Assembly: GCF_011752045.1 (NCBI RefSeq)
Contig: NZ_JAAKXW010000001.1
Coordinates: 186,001 to 250,000, forward strand
Reading direction: 5' to 3'
Length of the DNA stretch: 64,000 nucleotides
DNA from: Microbacterium hydrocarbonoxydans
Lineage (GTDB): Bacteria > Actinomycetota > Actinomycetes > Actinomycetales > Microbacteriaceae
Within the stretch, counting starts at the first letter, position 1. Each line of letters starts with the position of its first letter. The position numbers were made by a program, and so were the translations under genes. Below are positions 1 through 7,007 of this stretch, one piece after another. Under the pieces are notes generated by a model, which worked only from the letters and a program-made list of their open reading frames with translations, had not been told where the DNA came from and searched no databases.

Positions 1-28
1 CGAAGGAGAGACCTTGGAGGGCTGTCAC

Positions 29-313
29 ATGTCTGGAGATCCGGATCCGCGCTTCGTGCTTCGTCGCATCACGCCGTCGGAGTGGGTGATCAACGACCTC
101 AAGTTCGGTTCTGACGATCCGCGGCACGTCGTCGCCTGCGTGTACGAGTTCGATCCGACCGAGGTCGAGGTGGTGTGGCTGCGGGATCTGCCGCTCGCCA
201 GCCGCTACATGACCCCGTTCGAGGTGCTCGAGGACGTCGAGCGGACGCAGGGCGTCAGCCGGGCCACGCGCCCCGTCGCGATCCCGCACCTTCCGCCGCT
301 GATGGCCACTTAG
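29..313 (+). CDS. Hypothetical protein, 94 aa
   Basis: I do not recognise this small protein. The ATG at 29 is chosen over an upstream TTG because GGAGG at 16-20 sits eight bases before it. It is soluble-looking and mildly acidic, with no signal peptide or membrane segment. A central part (about residues 15-60) contains WVINDLKF and ends in a Pro-rich tail. Codon use matches its neighbours and the strong ribosome-binding site supports real translation. It lies upstream of, and co-directional with, the DUF892 gene, but a promoter-like TACGGT between them suggests separate transcription. Function unknown. Confidence 0.7.
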   Translation: MSGDPDPRFVLRRITPSEWVINDLKFGSDDPRHVVACVYEFDPTEVEVVWLRDLPLASRYMTPFEVLEDVERTQGVSRATRPVAIPHLPPLMAT

Positions 314-364
314 TGGTTCGGAGGGGTCCTGCGCAACCCTCTCGTCGAGGGCGGAGATGCTCCG

Positions 365-370
365 TACGGT
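365..370 (+). promoter_or_regulatory. Putative -10 element for the DUF892 gene
   Basis: TACGGT lies about 25 bases before the ATG at 396. Transcription from it would leave a short leader that contains the GAAAGGA ribosome-binding site at 381-387. No convincing -35 is visible. Confidence 0.35.
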
Positions 371-395
371 GGCCTGACCGACGAAAGGACCACCG

Positions 396-875
396 ATGTC
401 TCAGAACACGCTCGAGAGCCCGCAGGACCTGCTCCGCTTCCAGCTGCGCACCGCGATGACGATGGAGGACGACTCGCTCGCCGCCGTGACAGAACTGGCG
501 CAGGCGGCACGCGCGGCCGACATCAAGAAGCTGTTCCGCCACCACGCCGATGAGACGAAGCAGCAGATCGAGAACCTGCGCACCGTCTTCGGACTGCTCG
601 AGATCCCGGAGTCGACCGCGCCGTCACCGAGCACGAAGGGGATCTCGAAGCAGGCCAAGTCCACGCTGGCCAGGTCGACTGCGAAGCTGCACGACCAGGT
701 GGCGCTCTCCGCCGCGCTCGGAAACGAGCACTACGAGATCTCCGCGTACCAGGCACTCATCCTCGCGGTGGGCGCGAAGGATGCCGAGGCCGCGCGGCTG
801 CTCCAGGAGAACCTGGACCAGGAGGTGCACACCAGCGAGGAGCTGCTCAGCCGCCTGCGCGAACTCGCCGGCTGA
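396..875 (+). CDS. DUF892 (YciE/YciF-type) ferritin-like protein
   Basis: This 159-residue all-helical protein matches the YciE/YciF (DUF892) family, four-helix ferritin-like proteins linked to stress responses. Supporting signs are an N-terminal LRFQLRTAMTMEDD helix, a central HHADETKQQIENL segment with its His/Glu residues, and a third helix containing NEHYEIS, typical of the di-iron core. The length fits the family (about 160-170). GAAAGGA precedes the ATG. The gene stands alone, converges on corA, and ends at a hairpin at 904-935. Enzymatic ferroxidase activity is a family-level inference; nothing here shows it directly. Confidence 0.82.
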   Translation: MSQNTLESPQDLLRFQLRTAMTMEDDSLAAVTELAQAARAADIKKLFRHHADETKQQIENLRTVFGLLEIPESTAPSPSTKGISKQAKSTLARSTAKLHDQVALSAALGNEHYEISAYQALILAVGAKDAEAARLLQENLDQEVHTSEELLSRLRELAG

Positions 876-903
876 GCGGCCGGCCTCCGCGCAGCCGGGA
901 CGG

Positions 904-935
904 AGGCGTCACGACGCGTCGTCGTCGTGACGCCT
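904..935. terminator. Hairpin between convergent DUF892 and corA genes
   Basis: A perfect 13-bp inverted repeat (904-916 and 923-935, six-base loop) lies between the two converging genes. The corA stop codon (909-911 read on the minus strand) falls inside the left arm. No long T tract follows on either strand, so termination efficiency is uncertain. It is most likely a shared bidirectional terminator. Confidence 0.6.
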
Positions 936-1835
936 CTGCTGTGCACCCCCGAGCCATCCGCGGCGGCGGAACGCGATGACGGTGGCGATGTCGAGGACCA
1001 GCATCCCTGCGCCGACGATGATCCAGCCGTACTCCCACTGGAAGGGCGGCAGGGTCTTGAAGTTCATGCCGTACACGCCGGCGATCACGGTCGGGATGGC
1101 GAGCAGCGCGGCGAACGCCGAGATGGTGCGCATGTCCTGGTTCTGCCGCGTCGCGACATTGCTCTCGTGGCTGGACACGACAGCGTCCAGCGAGGCGTGC
1201 TCCGTCGCAGCGAGCCGTGCGACGCCCCGGGCGTCCAGCTCGAGATGGGAGAAGTACGGCCGCAGGTCGGGCCGGCCGGCCGTCAGGGCCTCGATCTGCG
1301 GGCGCGCGTCCTGCAGCGCTTCGGCCAGACCGGAGACGGCGCGATCGATCCGGCCGATCCGCTGACGCAGCCGGTAGATGTGCTGGTAGTCCTCGTGGAC
1401 GCGGCGGTCGAAGACCTCCGCCTCCAGTTCGTCCAGGTCGCGCTCCACCTGCGCGCCGAGCTCCACGTAGTCGTGGACGACCGCGTCGAGCACCCGATGT
1501 GCCGCGGTGATCGGCGAATCGACCTTCAGCGCCCCCGCGGCGGACAGCACGGCGTCCAGATCCCGCAGCTCGGTCTCATCGCCGCGCTGGACGAGGATCA
1601 GCTCGGATTCGGTGAGGATCAGTGCGATGTCCGTGTCGGTGGTCGCCGGATCGGGGCCGCTGCGATCCACGTCCCAGATCGACAGGCAGAGGTGCCTGTC
1701 CAGGCTCTCGGCCTTGGGCTGCTGGCGCCCCTCGAGCAGGTCGTCGACGATCAGCGGATGCAGGCCGAACTCCTCCCGCAGCGCGATCAGCTCCGCGCGA
1801 TCGGGGTTCACCAGTCGTCGCCACGGCCTGCTCAT
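909..1835 (-). CDS. corA: CorA-family magnesium/cobalt transporter
   Basis: This 308-residue protein is a CorA-type divalent cation channel of the inner membrane. The C-terminus has two transmembrane helices, and the first ends in the diagnostic GVYGMNF sequence (the GMN selectivity motif). The long N-terminal part is the acidic cytoplasmic alpha/beta funnel domain with the connecting helix. I choose the ATG at 1835 because upstream codons run into the Thr-rich shadow of the acidic gene and AGGGG precedes this ATG. It lies ten bases downstream of the hyper-acidic protein gene, so the two are probably cotranscribed. Which metal it carries cannot be read from sequence. Confidence 0.92.
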   Translation of the reverse strand: MSRPWRRLVNPDRAELIALREEFGLHPLIVDDLLEGRQQPKAESLDRHLCLSIWDVDRSGPDPATTDTDIALILTESELILVQRGDETELRDLDAVLSAAGALKVDSPITAAHRVLDAVVHDYVELGAQVERDLDELEAEVFDRRVHEDYQHIYRLRQRIGRIDRAVSGLAEALQDARPQIEALTAGRPDLRPYFSHLELDARGVARLAATEHASLDAVVSSHESNVATRQNQDMRTISAFAALLAIPTVIAGVYGMNFKTLPPFQWEYGWIIVGAGMLVLDIATVIAFRRRGWLGGAQQRRHDDDAS

Positions 1836-1845
1836 GCGCGGCCCC

Positions 1846-2136
1846 TCAGCGTTCGTCGTCGTCGTCCTCGAGGATCTCGTCGTCGAGTTCGCCGTCACCG
1901 ACGTCGTCGGTCTCATCGTCGAGGAGGTCGTCGTCATCGTCGTAGAGGTCGTCGTCATCGTCGTCCATGTCGTCGGCGCCGGCGGCCAGGCGATCGGCCG
2001 CGGCGCTGTCGATCAGGGCGTCGTCGACGTCCTCATCGAGGACTTCCTCGCCGTCGACCTCCCTGGTCGGGACGTCGTCGTCGCGCGCGTCGTCGTCGTC
2101 GGGAAAGGGGACCACAGGGGGAAATGGGGTGGACAT
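1846..2136 (-). CDS. Hyper-acidic Asp-rich small protein
   Basis: This 96-residue protein is dominated by Asp runs, especially in the C-terminal half, with almost no basic residues. No fold or motif is recognisable, and it is probably disordered. GAGAGG precedes the ATG at about nine bases, and a TAGCGT -10-like element lies at 2164-2169 on the same strand. The open frame cannot be dismissed as a shadow because the opposite strand has no plausible gene here. The ten-base spacing to corA suggests a shared transcript. Similar Asp-rich small proteins in actinobacteria are often mislabelled, for example as primosomal or primase proteins. Cation binding or buffering next to a Mg channel is speculation. 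Confidence 0.68.
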   Translation of the reverse strand: MSTPFPPVVPFPDDDDARDDDVPTREVDGEEVLDEDVDDALIDSAAADRLAAGADDMDDDDDDLYDDDDDLLDDETDDVGDGELDDEILEDDDDER

Positions 2137-2163
2137 GATCGCATCCTCTCGTTCGGGATGCTC

Positions 2164-2169
2164 ACGCTA
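2164..2169 (-). promoter_or_regulatory. Putative -10 of the acidic protein / corA unit
   Basis: TAGCGT on the minus strand lies about 27 bases upstream of the ATG at 2136, which leaves room for the visible GAGAGG ribosome-binding site. No good -35 is seen. Confidence 0.35.
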
Positions 2170-2271
2170 GCGCCGCGCCGGGCAGCGCAGGAGCGGGTTG
2201 ACCTGTGACTCGTCGCGCGCTAGTCGCCGCCCGCCATCACCGCGAGGCAGCCCGCCGGCCGGCTTCCCCGG

Positions 2272-3648
2272 CTACTCCGCGATGAAGGACAGGCGCTTGT
2301 TCACGAACTCGTCGATGCCCACGGGGCCCATCTCGCGCCCGAAGCCGGAGCGCTTGACGCCGCCGAACGGCAGTTCGGCCGCCTCCGCGGCGATGATGTT
2401 CACGTGCGTCATGCCGACCTCGAGGCGGGAGGCGACGCGAGCAGCACGCGCCGTGTCGGTGGAGAACACCGAACCGCCGAGGCCCAGGTCGCAGTCGTTC
2501 GCCAGCTCGAGCGCCTCCTCGTCGCTGTGCACGCGGTACACGGTCGCGACCGGCCCGAAGATCTCCTCGCGATACGAGGCCGAATCCCGCGGGACCCCGG
2601 TCAGCACGGCGGGGGAGTAGTACGCGCCGGGTCCGTCCGACAGCACTCCGCCTGCCTCCAGGGTCGCTCCCTCCGCGATCGCCTTCTGTACCTGGGCGTG
2701 CACGGTCTCAGCGGCCGCGCGGGTCGACAGCGGCCCGTACGATCCCTCCGGCAGACCGGCGGGGTCTCCCGGCGTCAGGCCGTCGGCGAGCTTCTTCAGC
2801 TCGCTGACGAACTCGTCGTAGATGTCGTCCATCACGATCATCCGCTTGTTCGAGTTGCAGACCTGGCCGCCGTTGTAGACGCGGAAGTCCCAGGCCGCCT
2901 TGGCCACCGCTGCGACGTCGTCGGAGTCGAGCACGACCATCGGGTCGATGCCGCCGAGCTCGAGCACGCATTTCTTCAGGTGCCGGCCCGCCTGCTCCCC
3001 GATGATGGCACCGGCCCGCTCCGATCCGGTGAGCGAGACGCCCTGGACGCGCTGGTCGGCGATCATGGTCGCGATCTGGTCGTGAGAGGCGAACACGTTC
3101 GCGTAGCCGCCCACCGGGACGCCGGCCTGCTCCATGATCTCCTGGACGGTGAGGGAGGACCGGGCGCAGATGTCGGCGTGCTTCAGCAGGATCGTGTTGC
3201 CCAGCAGGAGGTTCGGCGCGGCGAACCGGGCGACCTGGTAGTACGGGAAGTTCCACGGCATCACGCCGAGGAGGGCTCCGATCGGACGGCGCTCGATGAT
3301 CGCCTTGCCCGGGATGGTGCTGGGGATCTCATGATCGGTGATGAGGCTCGGTCCGTGCGCCGCGTAATAGTCGATGATCGAGGTCGCGAAATCGACCTCG
3401 TCGAGGGACTCCGCGTGCGACTTGCCCATCTCGAGCGAGATGATGCCGGCGAGCTCCTCCCGACGCTCGGCGAAGATCTCCGCGACACGATGGACGACAG
3501 CGGCACGCTCCTGCACGCTGCGCTCCCGCCATTCCAGGTGCGCCGTGTGCGCCTTCGCCAGGGCCTCCTCGATCTGCGCGTCGGTCGCCGTGTCGAAGGT
3601 CTCGATGACCTCGCCGGTGGCGGGATTCTGGACACGGTACGTGGACAT
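2272..3648 (-). CDS. NAD(P)-dependent succinate-semialdehyde-type aldehyde dehydrogenase
   Basis: A 458-residue aldehyde dehydrogenase that oxidises an aldehyde to the acid with NAD(P). Visible landmarks are the MPWNFPYYQ cofactor-site motif near residue 130, the general-base Glu in LELGGIDP, and the catalytic Cys in GGQVCNSNKR. The C-terminus has the conserved FGGVKRSGFGRE segment. The length and these motifs are closest to the short succinate-semialdehyde dehydrogenases (GabD/Sad type), but the substrate is not proven. The ATG at 3648 has GAAGGAG just upstream; the longer open frame lacks support. It stands alone, without GABA genes nearby. A final-step role in GABA or polyamine breakdown is inference. 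Confidence 0.85.
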   Translation of the reverse strand: MSTYRVQNPATGEVIETFDTATDAQIEEALAKAHTAHLEWRERSVQERAAVVHRVAEIFAERREELAGIISLEMGKSHAESLDEVDFATSIIDYYAAHGPSLITDHEIPSTIPGKAIIERRPIGALLGVMPWNFPYYQVARFAAPNLLLGNTILLKHADICARSSLTVQEIMEQAGVPVGGYANVFASHDQIATMIADQRVQGVSLTGSERAGAIIGEQAGRHLKKCVLELGGIDPMVVLDSDDVAAVAKAAWDFRVYNGGQVCNSNKRMIVMDDIYDEFVSELKKLADGLTPGDPAGLPEGSYGPLSTRAAAETVHAQVQKAIAEGATLEAGGVLSDGPGAYYSPAVLTGVPRDSASYREEIFGPVATVYRVHSDEEALELANDCDLGLGGSVFSTDTARAARVASRLEVGMTHVNIIAAEAAELPFGGVKRSGFGREMGPVGIDEFVNKRLSFIAE

Positions 3649-3852
3649 TCTGCTCCTTCGGGGCGACGGCGTCGTCGTGCTCGTCCGCACGGGACGTCAG
3701 CGGGTACCTGGAACCGTAGCATCCGCGCGGGGGAGGCGATCCGCGGTTCTCGGCCTGATCGACGCGCAGGCGGCAGAGTCCGCACACTTCGCGCGGAGAC
3801 CGCGGAACTCCGGATGATCTGTACGGCGGCGGAAACGGTCCGGAAACGAAGA

Positions 3853-3876
3853 AATCCCGCGATCTCTCGCGGGATT
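3853..3876 (-). terminator. Rho-independent terminator of tRNA-Ala
   Basis: Perfect 10-bp arms (3853-3862 and 3867-3876) with a four-base loop lie immediately downstream of the tRNA on the minus strand. They are followed by a TTTCTTCGTTT tail in the transcript direction. Confidence 0.85.
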
Positions 3877-3879
3877 CTC

Positions 3880-3955
3880 TGGTGGACCTGAGGGGACTCG
3901 AACCCCTGACCCCCTGCATGCCATGCAGGTGCGCTACCAGCTGCGCCACAGGCCC
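3880..3955 (-). tRNA. tRNA-Ala (anticodon GGC)
   Basis: A 76-nt cloverleaf with an encoded CCA end at 3880-3882. The acceptor stem GGGCCTG/CAGGTCC contains the G3-U70 wobble pair, the main alanine identity element. The anticodon loop ATGGCAT gives GGC, reading GCC (and GCU) Ala codons. The T arm GGTTCGAGTCC is standard. A TATTCT hexamer at 3992-3997 on the minus strand could be its -10, giving a roughly 30-nt 5' leader for RNase P. A strong terminator follows directly. Confidence 0.97.
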
Positions 3956-3991
3956 AGAAGCCGCCCCGTAGAAGCCCGGGGCAACTCGAAA

Positions 3992-3997
3992 AGAATA
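3992..3997 (-). promoter_or_regulatory. Putative -10 for tRNA-Ala
   Basis: TATTCT on the minus strand is 37 bases upstream of the tRNA 5' end, placing the transcription start about 30 bases before the mature end. A TTGGCG further upstream has a 19-base spacer, longer than ideal. Confidence 0.4.
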
Positions 3998-4053
3998 CAA
4001 CACGTTCCGGGCGGACCGCCAATTCGGCCGCGCAACCCGGGCGCGTCGCGTCC

Positions 4054-4059
4054 TAGGCT
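4054..4059 (+). promoter_or_regulatory. Leaderless -10 element for the acetyltransferase
   Basis: TAGGCT ends six bases before the ATG at 4066 and no Shine-Dalgarno is present. This spacing puts the transcription start at or next to the start codon. Confidence 0.55.
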
Positions 4060-4065
4060 GACGGG

Positions 4066-4506
4066 ATGACGAGCATCCACGCGATCCGGGCCGAGGACTT
4101 CGAGGAGTGGACGGCCCTCTGGGACGGCTACCTGAGGTTCTACGAATCCGAGGTGCCTGCGGCGGTGACGGCGCGCACGTTCCGCCGCATCACGGAGGGC
4201 GACGGCGTGCACGGGGCGATCGCCCGCGACGACGAGGGACGTGCGATCGGCCTCGTCCACTGGCTCACGCACGCGAGCACGTGGAGTCCGACCGACTACT
4301 GCTACCTGGAGGACCTCTTCGTCGCGCCGGGCGTCCGCGGCGGAGGAGTGGGGCGCGCGCTCATCGCGCACGTCAGGGACTGGGCGGCGGAGCACGGCAG
4401 CGACAAGCTGTACTGGCTCACCCAGGAGGGGAACGCGACCGCTCGCGCCCTGTACGACCGGGTGGCGACGCACACCGGCTTCACGCACTACGAGATCGCC
4501 CTCTGA
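4066..4506 (+). CDS. GNAT-family N-acetyltransferase
   Basis: A 146-residue GNAT-fold acetyltransferase that moves an acetyl group from acetyl-CoA to an amine. The core is LEDLFVAPGVRGGGVGRALI: strand beta4 followed by the R-x-x-G-x-G/A pyrophosphate-binding loop (here VRGGGVGRA) at about residues 83-100. The C-terminal TQEGNATARALYDRV segment is the usual helix alpha4 plus Tyr. The family's small size fits a small-molecule or amino-acid substrate, but none can be named. Its mRNA looks leaderless. The flavoprotein gene follows after 43 bases in the same direction. Confidence 0.88.
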   Translation: MTSIHAIRAEDFEEWTALWDGYLRFYESEVPAAVTARTFRRITEGDGVHGAIARDDEGRAIGLVHWLTHASTWSPTDYCYLEDLFVAPGVRGGGVGRALIAHVRDWAAEHGSDKLYWLTQEGNATARALYDRVATHTGFTHYEIAL

Positions 4507-4549
4507 CCTCCCCGGAACAAGCCGGGCGCCCGAGGCGTTCCCATTCAGC

Positions 4550-5644
4550 GTGAGCATCCTCGACAGCATCGTGATCGGCGCGGGTCAGGCCGGACTGTCG
4601 GCCTCGTATCACCTGACAAGGCTCGGCATCCGCCATGTCGTCCTGGACGCCGATGAGGAACCGGGAGGCGCCTGGCGCCACCGCTGGGATGCGCTCACCA
4701 TGCGCGACGTCCACGGCGTCGCGGAGCTGCCGGGCGACACGCCTCCGCCCCGCGACGGGCGGCGGGCCAACGCGGCGGTGCCCGAGTACTTCGCCGCCTA
4801 CGAGCGCGCGCACGCGCTCCCGGTGATCCGGCCGGTGCGCGTCGATCGCGTGGACGACGAGGAGGGAGTGCTCGTCGTCCACGGCGGTGAGCGCCAGTGG
4901 CGCACCCGCACCCTGGTGAACGCGACCGGGACGTGGACGCATCCGTTCCTGCCGCACTACCCGGGCATGGAGACGTTCCTCGGCGAGCAGCTGCACACCG
5001 TCGACTACCCGGGCCCGGAGCACTTCATCGGCAAGCGCGTGCTCGTGGTCGGCGGCGGCGCCTCGGCCGTGCAGTTCCTCGGCGCCCTCGCCCCGCTCAC
5101 CGACACGATCTGGGTCACCCGCCGCGAGCCGGTGTGGCGCACCGATGACTTCACCCCGGAGGCAGGGGCCGCAGCCGTGGCGCTCGTGGAGCAGCGCGTC
5201 GCCCTTGGGCTCCCGCCGGAGAGCGTCGTCAGCGTGACCGGCCTCATGTTGCGCCCCCAGGAGCGGGAAGCGGAGCGGCTGGGCGCCTACGCGGCCCGGC
5301 GCCCGATGTTCGAACGCATCGAGCCGGATGGCGTGCGCTGGAAGGACGGCACGTTCGAGCGCGTCGACGTGATCCTCTGGGCGACCGGGTTCCGGCCGGC
5401 GATCAGCCATCTCGCGCCCCTGCGCCTGCGCAGCGCAGCGGGCGGCATCCAGCTCGACCGCAACGGCCGTGGGACGACCGCGGTCGCCGATCCGCGCATC
5501 CAGCTCGTGGGGTACGGGCCGTCGGCGAGCACCATCGGCGCCAACCGCGCAGGCCGCACGGCCGCGAAGGGCGTGCAGCGCGCCCTCTCCCGGATCCACG
5601 AAGCCCCGGTGCCCGCGGCGGCCATCTCCGCGGCGGCAGGCTGA
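4550..5644 (+). CDS. FAD/NAD(P)-dependent flavoprotein monooxygenase
   Basis: A 364-residue two-dinucleotide-domain flavoprotein. The N-terminus carries the FAD-binding GxGxxG motif (VIGAGQAGLSASYHL, residues about 8-22), followed by EEPGGAWRHRWD as in flavin-containing monooxygenases. A second Rossmann motif for NAD(P)H, VLVVGGGASAVQ, lies near residue 165. ATGF (ILWATGFRP) near residue 280 is the typical closing motif. The GTG at 4550 places the FAD motif at the expected N-terminal position. Length is short for classical FMOs but normal for CzcO/TrkA-like actinobacterial members. The substrate is unknown. It may be cotranscribed with the acetyltransferase. Confidence 0.85.
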   Translation: MSILDSIVIGAGQAGLSASYHLTRLGIRHVVLDADEEPGGAWRHRWDALTMRDVHGVAELPGDTPPPRDGRRANAAVPEYFAAYERAHALPVIRPVRVDRVDDEEGVLVVHGGERQWRTRTLVNATGTWTHPFLPHYPGMETFLGEQLHTVDYPGPEHFIGKRVLVVGGGASAVQFLGALAPLTDTIWVTRREPVWRTDDFTPEAGAAAVALVEQRVALGLPPESVVSVTGLMLRPQEREAERLGAYAARRPMFERIEPDGVRWKDGTFERVDVILWATGFRPAISHLAPLRLRSAAGGIQLDRNGRGTTAVADPRIQLVGYGPSASTIGANRAGRTAAKGVQRALSRIHEAPVPAAAISAAAG

Positions 5645-5669
5645 GCGGCGCCCGAACCGGCGTCGTCGC

Positions 5670-5675
5670 TACGCT
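5670..5675 (+). promoter_or_regulatory. Leaderless -10 element
   Basis: TACGCT ends six bases before the ATG at 5682, with no ribosome-binding site between. Confidence 0.5.
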
Positions 5676-5681
5676 GAGGGC

Positions 5682-6473
5682 ATGCTCCGCATCGCCATCC
5701 TGATCATCTGGCTGCTGCTCTCGGCCTGGCTCCTCATCTGGACCGGCGAGGGGCTGTTCGGTGTGGACCAGAGGCACTCCATCCTGCCGTTCGCGGGGGA
5801 GGACACCCTCGGCGGCCCCATCATCATCGGCGTCGCGTGGGGACTCATCCTCACCTTCGGCGGCACCATGGCGGGCCTCGGACGGCGCAAGAAGGTCCGC
5901 GGCGACGTGAAGACCGGCGTCGGCCGGATCGTGGAGATCGCCCGCACCGGTCTGACCGTCAACGACGTGCCGCAGTACGACATCTTCGTCCGGGTGACCC
6001 CGGGATCCGGCGACGAGTTCATCGGGCAGCTGCGGATGCTGGTGGATGCGAGCGACTTCGCCGCCCTGCAGCCGGGAGTCCCGGTCCCGGTGCGGTACAG
6101 CCTCACAGATCAGGACACCGTGGAGCTCGCCGACATCACGGATCCCGCCGTCCGCGAGGCGGTGCTGCAGTGGCGCATCGAGCGCGGCCTCATCGACCCG
6201 AGTCAGGTGCGGGCCCGCACCACCGGGACTGCGGTGCCGGCATCCGTCCTGGAGGTGCGCCCGACGGGTCGCCGGCGTGAAGGGCAGAGCGAGCTCGCGC
6301 TGAAGGTGCTGATGGCTCCGGAGGGCGCCTCCACGTGGGAGGCCGACACCACGGTCTTCGTGTATCCGGAGGCGATCTCGCGGCTGCAGGTGGGAGCGCC
6401 CGTGTGGGCGTACTACCGCAGGGAGGATCCGCACACCGTCGCCGTCACGATCGAGAAGGAGGCGGGCCGGTGA
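5682..6473 (+). CDS. Membrane-anchored hypothetical protein (263 aa)
   Basis: I cannot assign a function. The first 75 residues hold two hydrophobic helices (roughly 3-20 and 46-66) separated by a short polar loop. A basic stop (GRRKKVRGD) follows, and then about 190 residues of soluble beta-rich sequence made of two similar-looking halves. Each half has an 'R..V..I.RTG..V...P' type strand pattern, reminiscent of DUF3592-like repeats. It overlaps the next membrane-protein gene by four bases (GTGA) and is therefore translationally coupled to it. The start is set by a TACGCT hexamer six bases upstream. Confidence 0.75.
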   Translation: MLRIAILIIWLLLSAWLLIWTGEGLFGVDQRHSILPFAGEDTLGGPIIIGVAWGLILTFGGTMAGLGRRKKVRGDVKTGVGRIVEIARTGLTVNDVPQYDIFVRVTPGSGDEFIGQLRMLVDASDFAALQPGVPVPVRYSLTDQDTVELADITDPAVREAVLQWRIERGLIDPSQVRARTTGTAVPASVLEVRPTGRRREGQSELALKVLMAPEGASTWEADTTVFVYPEAISRLQVGAPVWAYYRREDPHTVAVTIEKEAGR

Positions 6474-6997
6474 ACCCCCTCGACACGCTCATCTGGCTGA
6501 TCAACTTCCCCGCTTCCCACGGGTACGCCATGGTCTTCATCTCGGCGTTCTCGCTGTTCGGGCTGTTCGCGATGTCGGCATCGGGAGCCGCACCCGGAGG
6601 CGCCCTGCGCCGGGTCCGCGAGCGCGAGGGCCTTCTGCGCCCCGAAGACGCCCCCCGCGGGCGCGTCCCTCAGGCCGTGGTGCGCACCGTGTTCCGCGTG
6701 CTCGCCATCGTGATGCTCGCGAACCTCGTCATCGGCATCCTCAGCCTCACCGGCGTCCCGGTGACGCGGGCGTACATCCATGAGCACGGCCAGCCGACGA
6801 CCGCGACGAAGGACGGGGACTGGATCACGTTCACGACGACGACGGGTGTCGAGTACACGCTGGAGAGCAACTTCTTCACGCCTGCCGTCTACCCGGACCG
6901 TGATGCCTTCCTCCCCTCGGGGGAGCAGGTCGTCGTGCGCTACCTGCCCGGGCATCCGCAGGCCTTCGTGATCGACAGCGCGCAGACCCCGCGATGA
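6470..6997 (+). CDS. Membrane-anchored hypothetical protein (175 aa)
   Basis: Unknown function. It has two predicted transmembrane helices, about residues 18-36 and 73-95, separated by a basic linker rich in Arg. An extracytoplasmic C-terminal domain of about 75 residues follows, with a TTATKDGDWITFTTTTGVEY stretch typical of small beta folds. The GTG start overlaps the upstream stop (GTGA) and AAGGAGG lies just before it. Its domain plan resembles that of the upstream gene, so both may act in one envelope complex. The GH3 lipoprotein gene starts ten bases after its stop, suggesting a three-gene operon. Confidence 0.75.
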   Translation: MNPLDTLIWLINFPASHGYAMVFISAFSLFGLFAMSASGAAPGGALRRVREREGLLRPEDAPRGRVPQAVVRTVFRVLAIVMLANLVIGILSLTGVPVTRAYIHEHGQPTTATKDGDWITFTTTTGVEYTLESNFFTPAVYPDRDAFLPSGEQVVVRYLPGHPQAFVIDSAQTPR

Positions 6998-7007
6998 GGC
7001 CGTGACG

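Noticed and set aside
1855..2105. Run of GTCGTC-like triplets that looks like a microsatellite
   Set aside because: It is the complement of Asp codons in the acidic protein. The units vary and encode a continuous frame, so it is coding low complexity, not an independent repeat.
2198..2226. TTGACC, 17-base spacer, TAGTCG on the plus strand, resembling a sigma-70 promoter
   Set aside because: It points only into the 3' end of the aldehyde dehydrogenase gene on the opposite strand, the -10 lacks the final T, and no plus-strand gene follows. An antisense transcript is possible but unsupported.
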